A stretch of 64,000 bases of DNA, taken from NCBI RefSeq assembly GCF_965221685.1, contig NZ_OZ244907.1. One strand, 5' to 3'. The notes below the pieces were generated by a model, which saw nothing but the letters and a program-made list of their open reading frames with translations, was not told the origin of the DNA and searched no databases. The position numbers and the translations under genes are program-made. Shown here piece after piece: positions 53,370 to 62,250 of the stretch (positions are counted from its first letter, which is position 1; every line of letters begins with the position of its first letter). The DNA comes from Palauibacter sp022826685 (GTDB taxonomy: Bacteria > Gemmatimonadota > Gemmatimonadetes > Palauibacterales > Palauibacteraceae).

Positions 53370-53387
53370 GTCACGAGTTTGTCACAG
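53370..53387 (-). promoter_or_regulatory. Candidate Pho box for the TonB receptor
   Basis: GTCACGA (53370-53376), a four-base spacer and GTCACAG (53381-53387) form a direct repeat with an 11-base period, the arrangement of PhoB boxes (7-base units, 4-base spacers). It lies about 90-107 bases upstream of the TonB receptor start, and a TATCCT -10-like hexamer occurs on the minus strand at 53332-53337. The core differs from E. coli CTGTCAT only moderately. Confidence 0.45.
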
Positions 53388-53420
53388 GTTCCACGGCGAA
53401 CGCGTCACGCCGCGGGGGCG

Positions 53421-53449
53421 TTTACGCTATGGTTACAAATTAGTTACGA
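53421..53449 (+). promoter_or_regulatory. Candidate three-unit Pho box upstream of phoB
   Basis: Three 7-base units, TTTACGC (53421-53427), GTTACAA (53432-53438) and GTTACGA (53443-53449), are spaced by four bases each, giving an 11-base period. Such direct repeats are bound by PhoB/PhoP regulators. They lie about 83-111 bases upstream of the phoB start and would allow autoregulation. The core GTTAC is closer to Gram-positive PhoP boxes (TTAACA-like) than to E. coli, so binding is inference. Confidence 0.5.
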
Positions 53450-53531
53450 TACCAACGGCAGGTGCGACCCAGGATTCCCCCGGATCGGGTCCGAAGCGCG
53501 GACGAATTCACAGATTGCGGGAGCCTGCGGC

Positions 53532-54236
53532 ATGGTGACGATGGCGGACGCACAGATCCTGGTAGTGGACGACGAGCCGGACATCCTCAGCGTACTCGTG
53601 TATCACCTGAGTCGCGAAGGATACCGGGTGACCACGGCCGTGAACGGCCAGGGGGCGCTGACGACGGCGGACGCCGAGCGCCCGGACCTCATCATCCTCG
53701 ACCTCATGCTGCCGGGCATGGACGGGTACGAGGTGCTGCAGCGGCTCAAACGCGCCGACCGAACGAACTCGATCCCCGTCATCCTGCTCACGGCGAGACG
53801 GGAAGAGGAGGAGAGGGTCAAGGGATTCGAGGTCGGGGCCGACGACTACATCACGAAGCCGTTCAGCGCGCGCGAACTCACGCTCCGCGTGGAGGCACTG
53901 CTGCGGCGCGCGAAGGCGGAGCCGGTCTCCGTCTCGCGGAGGATTGCGGTGGGTCCGGTGGAACTCGACCGCGAGGCGCACCGGGCCTTCTCGGAGGGCG
54001 CCGAGGTCGACCTGACGCCGCTGGAATACCGCCTGCTCGAAGTGCTGCTCGAGCGGCGGGGACGGGTGCAGAGCCGCCGCCAGCTGCTCCAGGCCGTCTG
54101 GGACACGAACGCGGCGATCGAGACGCGCACGGTCGACATGCACGTCGCCCGCCTGCGGACGAAGCTCGGGGGCGCCGCCCCCCTGATCGAGACGGTTCGA
54201 GGGATCGGTTACCGGTTCCGGGCTCTCGACAAATAG
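53532..54236 (+). CDS. phoB: Phosphate regulon response regulator
   Basis: A 234-residue OmpR/PhoB-type regulator. Acidic D14-D15, phosphorylated D57 (ILDLMLPGMDG), T87 and K109 (YITKPF) are in place; the C-terminal winged helix ends RTVDMHVARLRTKLG...ETVRGIGYRF. Start ATG 53532 follows GGGAG; a longer frame from a TTG at 53379 would run through the Pho-box region and was rejected. It is followed by phoR after 10 bases and then by the pst genes, so a single phosphate-sensing operon is likely. Confidence 0.92.
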   Translation: MVTMADAQILVVDDEPDILSVLVYHLSREGYRVTTAVNGQGALTTADAERPDLIILDLMLPGMDGYEVLQRLKRADRTNSIPVILLTARREEEERVKGFEVGADDYITKPFSARELTLRVEALLRRAKAEPVSVSRRIAVGPVELDREAHRAFSEGAEVDLTPLEYRLLEVLLERRGRVQSRRQLLQAVWDTNAAIETRTVDMHVARLRTKLGGAAPLIETVRGIGYRFRALDK

Positions 54237-54246
54237 CTCGCGCGCC

Positions 54247-55605
54247 GTGAGACTCGCGAACCGCTTCTTCCTCGCCGCGGCGGCGGTTCTCCTGGTGGCG
54301 TATGTCGCCGCCTGGTTCCTGTTCGGGCTCGACGCGATCGGGATCGCCGTCGAGTCCGCCGTGTTCGGCGTCATCCTGATCCTGCTCTGGCCCGCTACCC
54401 GGCTCGCGGCCCGCCGGATCGAGGCGGAAGTCGACCAGGCTCGGGAGGCCGTGGACCGCATCGCTTCCGGCGACCTCGACCCTTCCGGCTCTCCGGCCGC
54501 TGCGGGGCCGGTGGGTTCCCTGAACCGGGCGATCGACCGCATGGCCGGCGAGGTGCGGGACCGCGTGGCGCAGTCCGAACGTGAGTCCAGCGACCTCCGG
54601 ATCCTGTTCGACGGGCTCGAGGACGGGCTCGCCTTCATCGATCGCGACGGGCTCGTGAGCCTCTGCAACCCCGCGTTCGAGCGCTGGGCGGGACGCGACG
54701 TATCGCCGGGCGTTCGCATCGGCACGCTCTTCCGCTCCCCCCGCGTCATCCATGCGGTGAGCGCCGCGCGGCGGGGCGAGTCCACGACCGTCGAAGTCGA
54801 ACTCGGCGAGCATACCGTGCTGATGTCGACCCGTCCGCACCGCTCGGGCGCGGTCATCGTGCTGCACGATCTCACCGTGATGCGGCGTCTCGAAGGGGTC
54901 CGGCGCGATTTCGTCGCGAACGTGTCCCACGAACTCAAGACCCCGCTGACGAGCGTCGTCGGTTTCGCGGAGGCGCTTTCGGAGGGTGGACTCGACGCCG
55001 GCCACGCGCGCGATTTCGCCCGGCGCATCCTCGTCAACGCGACGCGCATGCGGCACCTGGTGGAGGACCTCCTCGACCTCTCGCTGCTGGAGTCCGGCAG
55101 CTGGAGTCCCGAGCCGCAGCCGGTGTCGGTGGGGGCGGTCGCCCTGGAGGTCTGGGAGACGCTCTCGCCGCGGGTGCGGGGAGAGGAGGTGACGCTGGAC
55201 GTCTCCGGCACGCGGGAGCCCGCTTACGCCGACGCGGACGCGATCCGGCAGGTGCTGCGCAACCTCCTGGACAACGCGGCGCGCTACAGCGATGACGACC
55301 CGAACATCGCCGTGGGGATCCGGTCCGACGGGGAGTTCCAGCGCGTCGAGGTCACGGACCGGGGACCGGGAATCCCGTCGGTGCACGTGGAACGCGTATT
55401 CGAACGCTTCTACAGGGTCGATCCGGCGCGTTCGCGCGCCCGCGGGGGCACCGGCCTCGGACTCGCGATCGTCAAGCATTTCGTCGAGGCACACGGGGGC
55501 CAGGTCGGCATCGACAGCGCACTCGGCAGCGGGACGACGGTGTGGTTCACCCTTCCGGTCGCGGCGGCGATCGCCGACGAGGAGACCGTCGATGTCCCTG
55601 CGTAG
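54247..55605 (+). CDS. phoR: Phosphate regulon sensor histidine kinase
   Basis: A 452-residue kinase with two N-terminal helices (about 6-25, 33-52), a HAMP-like coil, and a PAS domain (about 115-200, ILFDGLEDGLAFIDRDG). The dimerisation box has H228 in NVSHELKTPL, and the ATPase domain has DNAARYSDDDPNIA, DRGPGIP and GGTGLGLAIVKHF. The GTG start follows phoB by 10 bases. It phosphorylates PhoB when phosphate is low, with PstSCAB-PhoU as the inhibitory input. Its 3' end overlaps pstS by 14 bases. Confidence 0.92.
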   Translation: MRLANRFFLAAAAVLLVAYVAAWFLFGLDAIGIAVESAVFGVILILLWPATRLAARRIEAEVDQAREAVDRIASGDLDPSGSPAAAGPVGSLNRAIDRMAGEVRDRVAQSERESSDLRILFDGLEDGLAFIDRDGLVSLCNPAFERWAGRDVSPGVRIGTLFRSPRVIHAVSAARRGESTTVEVELGEHTVLMSTRPHRSGAVIVLHDLTVMRRLEGVRRDFVANVSHELKTPLTSVVGFAEALSEGGLDAGHARDFARRILVNATRMRHLVEDLLDLSLLESGSWSPEPQPVSVGAVALEVWETLSPRVRGEEVTLDVSGTREPAYADADAIRQVLRNLLDNAARYSDDDPNIAVGIRSDGEFQRVEVTDRGPGIPSVHVERVFERFYRVDPARSRARGGTGLGLAIVKHFVEAHGGQVGIDSALGSGTTVWFTLPVAAAIADEETVDVPA

Positions 55606-56572
55606 CGGCCCGCGGCCGACCCCGGTGTCCGCGCGCGCGGCCGGCGCGCGCAGAGCGGGCGCGCGGAGGGCGGGCGCGCTGGCCCTTCTCGCGCTCCTCT
55701 CCGCCTGGGGCTGCGGGGCCGGCGGGAGCGGCGGCGCCTCGCCGCGGCTCATCGAGATCGATGGCTCGAGCACCGTGTTCCCGATCAGCCAGGCGATGGC
55801 GGAGGAGTTCCAGATCGCGGGCGGACGCGCGGTCCGCGTGTCGGTCGGCGTCTCCGGCACGGGCGGCGGGTTCCAGCGGTTCTGCAACGGCGAGACGGAC
55901 ATCACGAACGCTTCGCGACAGATCAACGAAGCCGAGGCGGCGGCTTGCCGGGCGGAGGGCATCGAACCGGTCGAGGTGCAGATCGCCCGGGACGGCCTCA
56001 CGCTCGTCGTGCACCCCTCCAACGACCGGGTCGCGTGCGTCAGCGTGGCCGAACTCCGCCGCATATGGATGCCCGGGTCGGAGATCGAGCGATGGAGCCA
56101 ACTGCGCCCGGACTGGCCGGATGAGGAGCTGAAGCTGTACGGACCCGACACCGATTCGGGCACCTTCGACTACTTCACGGCCGCCGTGGTCGGCGAGGCG
56201 GGCGCGAGCCGGAGCGACTACACCGCCAGCGCCGACGACAACGTGCTCGTCGGGGGGGTCAGCGGCGATCCGGGCGCGCTCGGCTACTTCGGCTACGCGT
56301 ACTTCGAGGACAACCAGGAGCAGCTGCGCGCCCTCGAAGTCGACGGGGGCGACGGTTGCGTCGCGCCGTCCCGCGAAACGATCCTGAACGGTACCTATAC
56401 GCCGCTCGCTCGGCCGATGTACATCTACATTCGGCGTGACGCGCTCGACCGGCCGGAGGTCCGGGCGTTCGTGCGCTTCACCCTCGAGCAGGCGGCGACC
56501 CTGATCCCGGAGACGGGGTACATACCGCTCGAGCCGGAAGCGTATGCGGAAATCCGAGCCCGGATCGGCTAG
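55592..56572 (+). CDS. pstS: Phosphate ABC transporter substrate-binding protein
   Basis: A 326-residue lipoprotein; the signal (SAWGC, Cys about 41) is preceded by a long Arg/Ala-rich n-region. IDGSSTVFPISQAMAEEF and SGTGGGFQRFCNGETDITNASR are the phosphate-binding segments of PstS, with PDTDSGTFDYF and QAATLIPETGYIPL near the end. It binds periplasmic phosphate and passes it to PstCA. It is anchored to a membrane rather than free as in E. coli, common in this kind of organism. The gene overlaps phoR and pstC, indicating tight operon packing. Confidence 0.93.
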   Translation: MSLRSGPRPTPVSARAAGARRAGARRAGALALLALLSAWGCGAGGSGGASPRLIEIDGSSTVFPISQAMAEEFQIAGGRAVRVSVGVSGTGGGFQRFCNGETDITNASRQINEAEAAACRAEGIEPVEVQIARDGLTLVVHPSNDRVACVSVAELRRIWMPGSEIERWSQLRPDWPDEELKLYGPDTDSGTFDYFTAAVVGEAGASRSDYTASADDNVLVGGVSGDPGALGYFGYAYFEDNQEQLRALEVDGGDGCVAPSRETILNGTYTPLARPMYIYIRRDALDRPEVRAFVRFTLEQAATLIPETGYIPLEPEAYAEIRARIG

Positions 56573-57446
56573 CCGCGTCGGCGAGCGCCTGATCGGGGCG
56601 CTCCTCTTCACCTCCGGAGCGCTCTCGATCGTGGCGACGGTCGGGATCGTCGTCGTGCTGCTCACCGAGTCGCTGGGCTTCTTCGCCGAGGTATCCCCCG
56701 TCGAGTTCCTCGCGGGGACGCGATGGTCTCCGGACCTCGTGCCGCGGTCGTTCGGCATCCTCCCGCTCGTCAACGGAACCCTCCTCGTCGCCGCCGGCGC
56801 GGCGCTGATCGCGCTCCCGGTGGGACTCGCGACGGCCATCTACCTGAGCGAGTTCGCGTCGATCCGGACGAAGCGGACCGTGAAGCCGGCGCTCGAGATT
56901 CTCGCGGGGATCCCGACGGTCGTCTACGGCTATTTCGCCGTGACCCTCGTCACCCCGGTCCTCCGGACGCTCTTCCCGGGGGTCGGGGTCTTCAATGCCG
57001 CGAGCGCCGCCATCGTCGTGGGCATCATGATCCTTCCGATGGTGTCGTCCCTCTCGGAGGACGCGCTGAGCGCGGTCCCCGGCTCCCTGCGCGAGGCCGC
57101 GTACGGCGTCGGGGCCACCCGGTTCGAGGTGGCGACCCGGATCGTGGTCCCGGCGGGTCTGCCCGGCATCGCCGCCAGCTTCATCCTCGCGATCTCCCGC
57201 GCCATCGCCGAGACGATCGTCGTGACGCTGGCGGCGGGCGCGACGCCGGGGATGACGCTGGACCTGCTCCAGAGCGTTCAGACGATGACGGCCTACATCG
57301 TGCAGGTGAGCCTGGGCGACGCGCCCTCCGGGTCGATCGAGTACCGGACCCTGTTCGCCGTCGGCCTCCTCCTCTTCCTCATCACGCTGGCCCTCAACCT
57401 GCTGAGCCAGCGCATGACGACGCGCTTCCGGGAGAGCTTCCGGTGA
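56544..57446 (+). CDS. pstC: Phosphate ABC transporter permease
   Basis: A 300-residue inner-membrane permease with about six helices. The coupling loop is LREAAYGVGATRFEVATRIVVPAG, which contacts PstB, with EILAGIPTVVYGYFA before it. With PstA it forms the phosphate channel. Its start overlaps the 3' end of pstS by 29 bases, which suggests coupled translation. GTGA links it to pstA. Confidence 0.94.
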   Translation: MRKSEPGSASRVGERLIGALLFTSGALSIVATVGIVVVLLTESLGFFAEVSPVEFLAGTRWSPDLVPRSFGILPLVNGTLLVAAGAALIALPVGLATAIYLSEFASIRTKRTVKPALEILAGIPTVVYGYFAVTLVTPVLRTLFPGVGVFNAASAAIVVGIMILPMVSSLSEDALSAVPGSLREAAYGVGATRFEVATRIVVPAGLPGIAASFILAISRAIAETIVVTLAAGATPGMTLDLLQSVQTMTAYIVQVSLGDAPSGSIEYRTLFAVGLLLFLITLALNLLSQRMTTRFRESFR

Positions 57447-58321
57447 GCCCCGGGGCGCCCCGCGGTGGCCGGTTCGACACGCGCCTCGAGGCCCGCCGCC
57501 GGGCCGGGGTCCGGTTCATGTGGCTGTGCCGCCTCGCGGTGGCCTTCGGGGTCGCGTCGCTCGTCGTCCTCCTCGTGAGCCTCGCGGCGGACGGACTCCC
57601 GGCGCTCTCGTTCGAGTTCCTGACCAGCTATCCCTCCCGCTTCCCGGAGCGGGCCGGGATCCGCTCCGCGATCCTCGGGAGCGCGTGGATGCTCGCGCTC
57701 GTGGCCGTAATGTCCTTCCCGCTCGGCGTCGGCGCCGCGCTCTACCTCGAGGAATACGCCCCGACGAACCGCTTCACGACGCTCCTGAAGACGAACATCG
57801 CGAACCTCGCCAGCGTGCCCTCCATCGTGTACGGCATCCTCGGGCTCGCCGTGTTCGTCCGCTTCCTGGCGCTGGAGCGGAGCCTGCTCGCGGGCGCGGC
57901 GACGCTGTCGCTGCTCGTGCTTCCGATCGTGAACATCGCCGCCCGCGAGGCGATCCGCGCCGTTCCGGACTCGCTGCGGGAAGCCGCCTACGCGCTCGGC
58001 GCCACGCGCTGGCAGGCCATCCGGCACCACGTGCTCCCGGCGGCCATGCCCGGCATCCTCTCCGGCACCATCCTCGGCCTCTCGCGGGCGGGGGGAGAGA
58101 CCGCCCCGCTGCTCATCATCGGGGCGCTGACGTTCATCGCGTTCGACCCGCTCTCGCCCATGGATCCCTTCACGGCCCTCCCGATCCAGATCTTCAACTG
58201 GACCACGGATCCGCGCGGGGAGTTCCATGCGCTGGCGGCAGGAGCCATTGTGGTACTGCTGGGCGTGCTGCTCATGATGAACGCGGCCGCGATTCTGATT
58301 CGTAACCGATTCGAGAGGTGA
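57443..58321 (+). CDS. pstA: Phosphate ABC transporter permease
   Basis: A 292-residue permease with about six helices and a 30-residue Arg-rich N-terminal tail. The coupling loop is LREAAYALGATRWQAIRHHVLPAAMPG; NIANLASVPSIVYGILGLA is the other hallmark. It pairs with PstC. The GTG start overlaps the pstC stop by four bases. Its own stop overlaps the pstB start. Confidence 0.94.
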   Translation: MSPGAPRGGRFDTRLEARRRAGVRFMWLCRLAVAFGVASLVVLLVSLAADGLPALSFEFLTSYPSRFPERAGIRSAILGSAWMLALVAVMSFPLGVGAALYLEEYAPTNRFTTLLKTNIANLASVPSIVYGILGLAVFVRFLALERSLLAGAATLSLLVLPIVNIAAREAIRAVPDSLREAAYALGATRWQAIRHHVLPAAMPGILSGTILGLSRAGGETAPLLIIGALTFIAFDPLSPMDPFTALPIQIFNWTTDPRGEFHALAAGAIVVLLGVLLMMNAAAILIRNRFER

Positions 58322-59079
58322 CGGTGGCTCCGGAAGCGGTCCTCGAGACCGTCGGACTCGGCGTTCGCTACGGCGAGACGCGGGTGATCGAGGACATCTC
58401 GCTCACGATACCGACACGGCGGGTGGTCGCCTTCATCGGGCCCTCGGGCTGCGGCAAGAGCACGCTCCTGCGCTGCTTCAACCGCATGAACGACCTCGTG
58501 CCGACGGCCCGCGTCACCGGCCAGGTCCTCTTCCGCGGCCGGGACCTCTACGCACCGGGTGTCGAGCCGGCCGATGTCCGGCGCGCCATCGGGATGGTCT
58601 TCCAGAAGCCGAACCCGTTTCCGAAGTCGATCTTCGAGAACATCGCGTTCGGCCTGCGGATCAACGGGTTCCAGGACGACATCGGCGACCGGGTGGAGGC
58701 ATCGCTCCGCGCGGCCGCGCTCTGGGACGAAGTGAGCCACCGGCTCGACGCGGACGCCCTCGGACTCTCGGCCGGACAGCAGCAGCGGCTCTGCATCGCG
58801 AGGGCGCTGGCCGTGGAACCGGAGGTTCTCCTCATGGACGAGCCGGCGAGCGCGCTCGACCCGATCGCGACCGGCCGCATGGAGGATTTGATCGGAGAAC
58901 TGCGGGGAGACTACACGATCGTCATCGTGACCCATAACATGCAGCAGGCCGCGCGCATCAGCGACGACACGGCCTTCCTCTACATGGGCGAACTCGTCGA
59001 ATACAAGGAGACGCAGCGCTTGTTCACCAATCCCGAGGACGAGCGGACCGAGGCCTACATCACGGGCCGGCGGGGCTGA
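58318..59079 (+). CDS. pstB: Phosphate ABC transporter ATPase
   Basis: A 253-residue ATPase. Walker A GPSGCGKST, Q-loop in MVFQKPNPFPKSI, signature LSAGQQQRLCIARAL (Gly to Ala at the third position of LSGGQ, a tolerated but unusual change), Walker B VLLMDEPASALD, and H-loop VTHNMQQA. It drives phosphate uptake through PstCA. The GTG start is in a GTGA overlap with pstA; GTG 58324 is an alternative start two codons later. Confidence 0.95.
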   Translation: MTVAPEAVLETVGLGVRYGETRVIEDISLTIPTRRVVAFIGPSGCGKSTLLRCFNRMNDLVPTARVTGQVLFRGRDLYAPGVEPADVRRAIGMVFQKPNPFPKSIFENIAFGLRINGFQDDIGDRVEASLRAAALWDEVSHRLDADALGLSAGQQQRLCIARALAVEPEVLLMDEPASALDPIATGRMEDLIGELRGDYTIVIVTHNMQQAARISDDTAFLYMGELVEYKETQRLFTNPEDERTEAYITGRRG

Positions 59080-59097
59080 CGGACCCGGCCGCGATCG

Positions 59098-59766
59098 ATG
59101 TCCTTCAGGCAATTCGACGACCGGGTCAGCGACGTCACGCGGACGCTGCACCAGATGGCGCACGACATCGAGCAGCTGGTGCAGCGCGCGGTGGCGCTCG
59201 TGGGTCAGCCCACGGTCGATGCGGAGGCGATTCGGGAGGCCGACGACGCCATCGACCGGGCCGAGGTGGAGGTCGAGGAATCCACCGTGGAGATCCTCGC
59301 GCTCCACCATCCGGTGGCGAGCGACCTGCGCGTGCTCGTCACGGTCCTCAAGATCAACAACGACCTCGAGCGGATCGGCGACCACGCGGTCAACATCGCC
59401 GAAGCGGCGGAAAGGCTGGCGAAGGCCGAGAAGAAGGTGCCGGTCCCGCCCGAACTCGACGAGATGAGCCGCATGGCGAGGGCGATGCTGCGGGATGCGC
59501 TCGACGCGTTCGTGCACCGGAACGCGGACGCCGCACGTTCCGTGATCGCGCGCGACGACCGGCTGGACCAGCTCCAGGATTCACTGAGCCGGGTGATGAT
59601 CACCCATATGCCGGAATACAACCTGTCCGGGTGCCTGCAGGTCATCCTCATCGGCCGCAACCTCGAGCGGATCGGCGACCTCGCGACGAACATCGGGGAG
59701 GACGTCGTCTACATGGTCCAGGGAATCACGATCCGGCACCAGGAGGGCCCGCCGGACCCGGCGTAG
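59098..59766 (+). CDS. phoU: Phosphate signalling protein
   Basis: A 222-residue all-helical protein with two PhoU repeats. The first has EVEESTVEILALHHPVASDLRVLVTVLKINNDLERIGDHAVNIAE and the second YNLSGCLQVILIGRNLERIGDLATNIGEDV, each with the acidic metal-binding pattern E...(R)IGD. It links the Pst transporter to PhoR and limits phosphate signalling and uptake. It starts at the ATG 59098, 18 bases after pstB, and ends 40 bases before the convergent ppk. Confidence 0.95.
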   Translation: MSFRQFDDRVSDVTRTLHQMAHDIEQLVQRAVALVGQPTVDAEAIREADDAIDRAEVEVEESTVEILALHHPVASDLRVLVTVLKINNDLERIGDHAVNIAEAAERLAKAEKKVPVPPELDEMSRMARAMLRDALDAFVHRNADAARSVIARDDRLDQLQDSLSRVMITHMPEYNLSGCLQVILIGRNLERIGDLATNIGEDVVYMVQGITIRHQEGPPDPA

Positions 59767-59805
59767 GGCGGCGCAGGACGCTGAGCCGCCGTCAGCCAGT
59801 CGCCG

Positions 59806-62133
59806 TCAGTGCGAGGCGTCCCAGTGGTCGTCGACCTTGCGGCGGCGTTTCCGGACCGCCTTCAGCATCCGGCTCTGGTAGTCGATGGAGCGCTCGCCCG
59901 GGGCGGGTTCGCACAGCACGTACTCTCCGGTCGACCGCAACTCCCAGGCCCGCTGGTTGTCGCGAAGGGCGAAGCGCAGCGTCTTGCGGAGGCGCTTCCG
60001 GATCCGCTTGTCGCGGACCGGGAGCAGCACTTCGACGCGGTCGTCGAGGTTCCGGCGGCGCCAGTCCGCGCTCCCGATCCACACCTCGGGATCCCCGTCG
60101 TTCCCCCACCAGAAGATCCGGTCGTGCTCCAGGAACCGTCCGACGATGCTCCGTACGCGAATGTTCTCGCTGAAGCCGGGGATCCCGGGGCGGAGCCGGC
60201 ACTGGCCGCGGACGATGAGGTCGATCTTCACGCCGGCGGCAGACGCCGCGTATAGGGCGCGGATCACCTTCGGGTCGTCGAGACCGTTCAGCTTCATGAT
60301 CATGCGCCCCTTCCGGCCCGCCTCGACGTGGGCAATCTCGCGCTCGATCCGGGCGGTGAGGGCCCGTCGCAGGTCGCGGGGCGCGACGACGAGTTCCTCG
60401 TACTCCTGGTCGGGGGCGTACCCGGTCAGGTAGTGGAAGAGGTTCACCGCGTCGCGGCCGATCTCCGGACGCGCCGTGAGGATTCCCATGTCCGCATAAA
60501 TCTGAGCCGTCTCGGAGTTGTAGTTGCCGGTGCCGATGTGGCAGTAGGTGCGGATCTCGTCCCCTTCCTCGCGGACGACGAGCGCGACCTTCGCATGCGT
60601 CTTCAGTCCGACGAGGCCGTACGTCACGTTGACGCCCGCCTCCTCCAGCACGGAAGCCCACTCCATGTTGTCGGCCTCGTCGAAGCGGGCCGTGACCTCC
60701 ACGAGCACAGCGACCGCCTTGCCCGCCTCGGCCGCCCGGACGAGCGCGGCGATAATCCGGGAGTGCTCCGCCGTCCGGTAGAGCGTCTGCTTGATGGCCA
60801 CGACCGCGGGGTCCGCGGCGGCCTCCTCGATGAAGCGCTGCACCGTCGCGGTGAAGGACTCGTACGGGTGGTGCACCATGAGGTCGCCCGCCCGGATCAC
60901 CGTGAAGATGTCGGGTCGGTCCTCCGTCTCGCCTTCGCGGATCAGGCGCGGCGGGATCATCGGCTCCCACGGTTCGTGCCGGTGCTCCCACGGGCCCTCG
61001 GCCGCGATCTGCCAGAAGCCCGACATCTCGAGGAGACCCGGGATCTCGTACAGGTCTTCCTCATCCAGCTCGAGTTGGCGAACGAGAAACTGTCGCACGT
61101 CGTCGGGCATGCCCGGCTCGACCTCGAGACGAACGACGCGCGCGAAGCGCCGCTCGCGAAGCTCCTCCGAGATCATCTGCAGGAGGTCGTCCGCCACCTC
61201 CTCGTCCCGGGCCACGTCCGCGTTGCGGGTGACGCGGAAGAGGGAAGCGCTCTCGATCTTCATCCCCCGGAAGAGTTCGCCCGCGAAGTGCCGCACGACC
61301 TGCTCGACGGGGACCACGTGCCCGCTCTCCGGGAGTTGGACCCAGCGCAGCGCGGTGGGGATCTTCACCCGGGCGAAGTGGCGGGTCCGGCGTTCCGGGT
61401 GCTCGAGCATCAGGGCAAGCGAGAGGCTCATGTTGGAGAGGAAGGGGAACGGGTGTCCCGGATCGACGGCCAGCGGCGTGAGGATCGGGTAAATTCTATC
61501 CGCGAACACGCGGCGCACGTGCTCGCGTTCCTCTTCGCTCAGGTCCTCGAAGTCGCGCACGGCGATGTCGAGTTCCGCCGCGAGGCGCGGCCGGAGTTCG
61601 TCCTCCCAGACCTGGGCCAGGCGGGTCCGCATGGTGCGAACGCCCTCCCGCACGAGATCGAGTTGTTCGGCGGGCCCCAGGCCGTCCAGCGACGGCTTCA
61701 CGACGCCCGCCCCGAGCACGCGCTTGAGGCCGCCGACCTGCTTCATCACGAACTCGTCGAGGTTGTTCTCCGTGATGGCGAGGAAACGGAGCCGCTCCAG
61801 CAGCGGGGTCCGCTCGTCCATGGCCTGGTAGAGCACGCGCCAATTGAAGTCCAGCCAGCTGAGTTCCGCGTTGAAATAGAGCGACGGGTCGCGCGGCGTC
61901 GCGCCGTCCGGAACGGGCGGCGGCGCCACGGCACGCGGGAGGACGGGGACACCCTTCACACGGTGGCCGAACTCCGCACCGGACGGACGCGGAGCGGAGT
62001 CGGTCTCGCGCTCCGGAGCCGGCGCGATCTCGGCCGGAGCCGGCGCCTCGCGCGTCGGAGAAATTCCGCCCGGACGGCGGCTCCCGCGATGAAGCCTCGG
62101 ACGGCGCGAAATCTCGTTCGACTCGGACGACAT
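59806..62133 (-). CDS. ppk: Polyphosphate kinase
   Basis: A 775-residue PPK1. The N-terminal segment FNAELSWLDFNWRVLYQAMDE, the phosphotransfer His in the YCHIGTGNYNSETAQIYAD region, and the ADP/polyphosphate-binding MIMKLNGLDDPKVIRALY are present. It makes polyphosphate from ATP. The first about 90 residues are a low-complexity extension (RPRLHRGSRRPGG, ERETDSAPRPSG) that is longer than in E. coli PPK. It lies downstream of the Ppx/GppA gene on the same strand and converges on phoU. Confidence 0.94.
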   Translation of the reverse strand: MSSESNEISRRPRLHRGSRRPGGISPTREAPAPAEIAPAPERETDSAPRPSGAEFGHRVKGVPVLPRAVAPPPVPDGATPRDPSLYFNAELSWLDFNWRVLYQAMDERTPLLERLRFLAITENNLDEFVMKQVGGLKRVLGAGVVKPSLDGLGPAEQLDLVREGVRTMRTRLAQVWEDELRPRLAAELDIAVRDFEDLSEEEREHVRRVFADRIYPILTPLAVDPGHPFPFLSNMSLSLALMLEHPERRTRHFARVKIPTALRWVQLPESGHVVPVEQVVRHFAGELFRGMKIESASLFRVTRNADVARDEEVADDLLQMISEELRERRFARVVRLEVEPGMPDDVRQFLVRQLELDEEDLYEIPGLLEMSGFWQIAAEGPWEHRHEPWEPMIPPRLIREGETEDRPDIFTVIRAGDLMVHHPYESFTATVQRFIEEAAADPAVVAIKQTLYRTAEHSRIIAALVRAAEAGKAVAVLVEVTARFDEADNMEWASVLEEAGVNVTYGLVGLKTHAKVALVVREEGDEIRTYCHIGTGNYNSETAQIYADMGILTARPEIGRDAVNLFHYLTGYAPDQEYEELVVAPRDLRRALTARIEREIAHVEAGRKGRMIMKLNGLDDPKVIRALYAASAAGVKIDLIVRGQCRLRPGIPGFSENIRVRSIVGRFLEHDRIFWWGNDGDPEVWIGSADWRRRNLDDRVEVLLPVRDKRIRKRLRKTLRFALRDNQRAWELRSTGEYVLCEPAPGERSIDYQSRMLKAVRKRRRKVDDHWDASH

Positions 62134-62183
62134 GCGGCTCTCCCGGCCCCTCTCTCCTGGTCACCTCGCCCGCCATTTGCGGA

Positions 62184-62210
62184 CGCAGGGCCCGTAATAT
62201 AAGCCCTGCG
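62184..62210. other. Hairpin between ppx and ppk genes
   Basis: An 8-bp perfect stem (62184-62191 with 62203-62210) with an 11-base AT-rich loop lies in the 117-base gap between the Ppx/GppA gene stop and the ppk start. It is 50-80 bases upstream of ppk. No T-tract follows it on the minus strand, so it may be an attenuator, an operator or a chance fold. Confidence 0.3.
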
Positions 62211-62250
62211 ACGCCTTTTCCGCTCGTTTCGGACGTCGTTGCCGGACGTC

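Noticed and set aside
53379..53531. Upstream extension of phoB from a TTG at 53379
   Set aside because: It runs through the Pho-box-like repeats and codes a non-family leader; the ATG at 53532 has a GGGAG site and starts the receiver domain.
62134..62250. Ppx/ppk intergenic hairpin as an intrinsic terminator
   Set aside because: No T-tract follows it on the minus strand; kept only as an unassigned hairpin.
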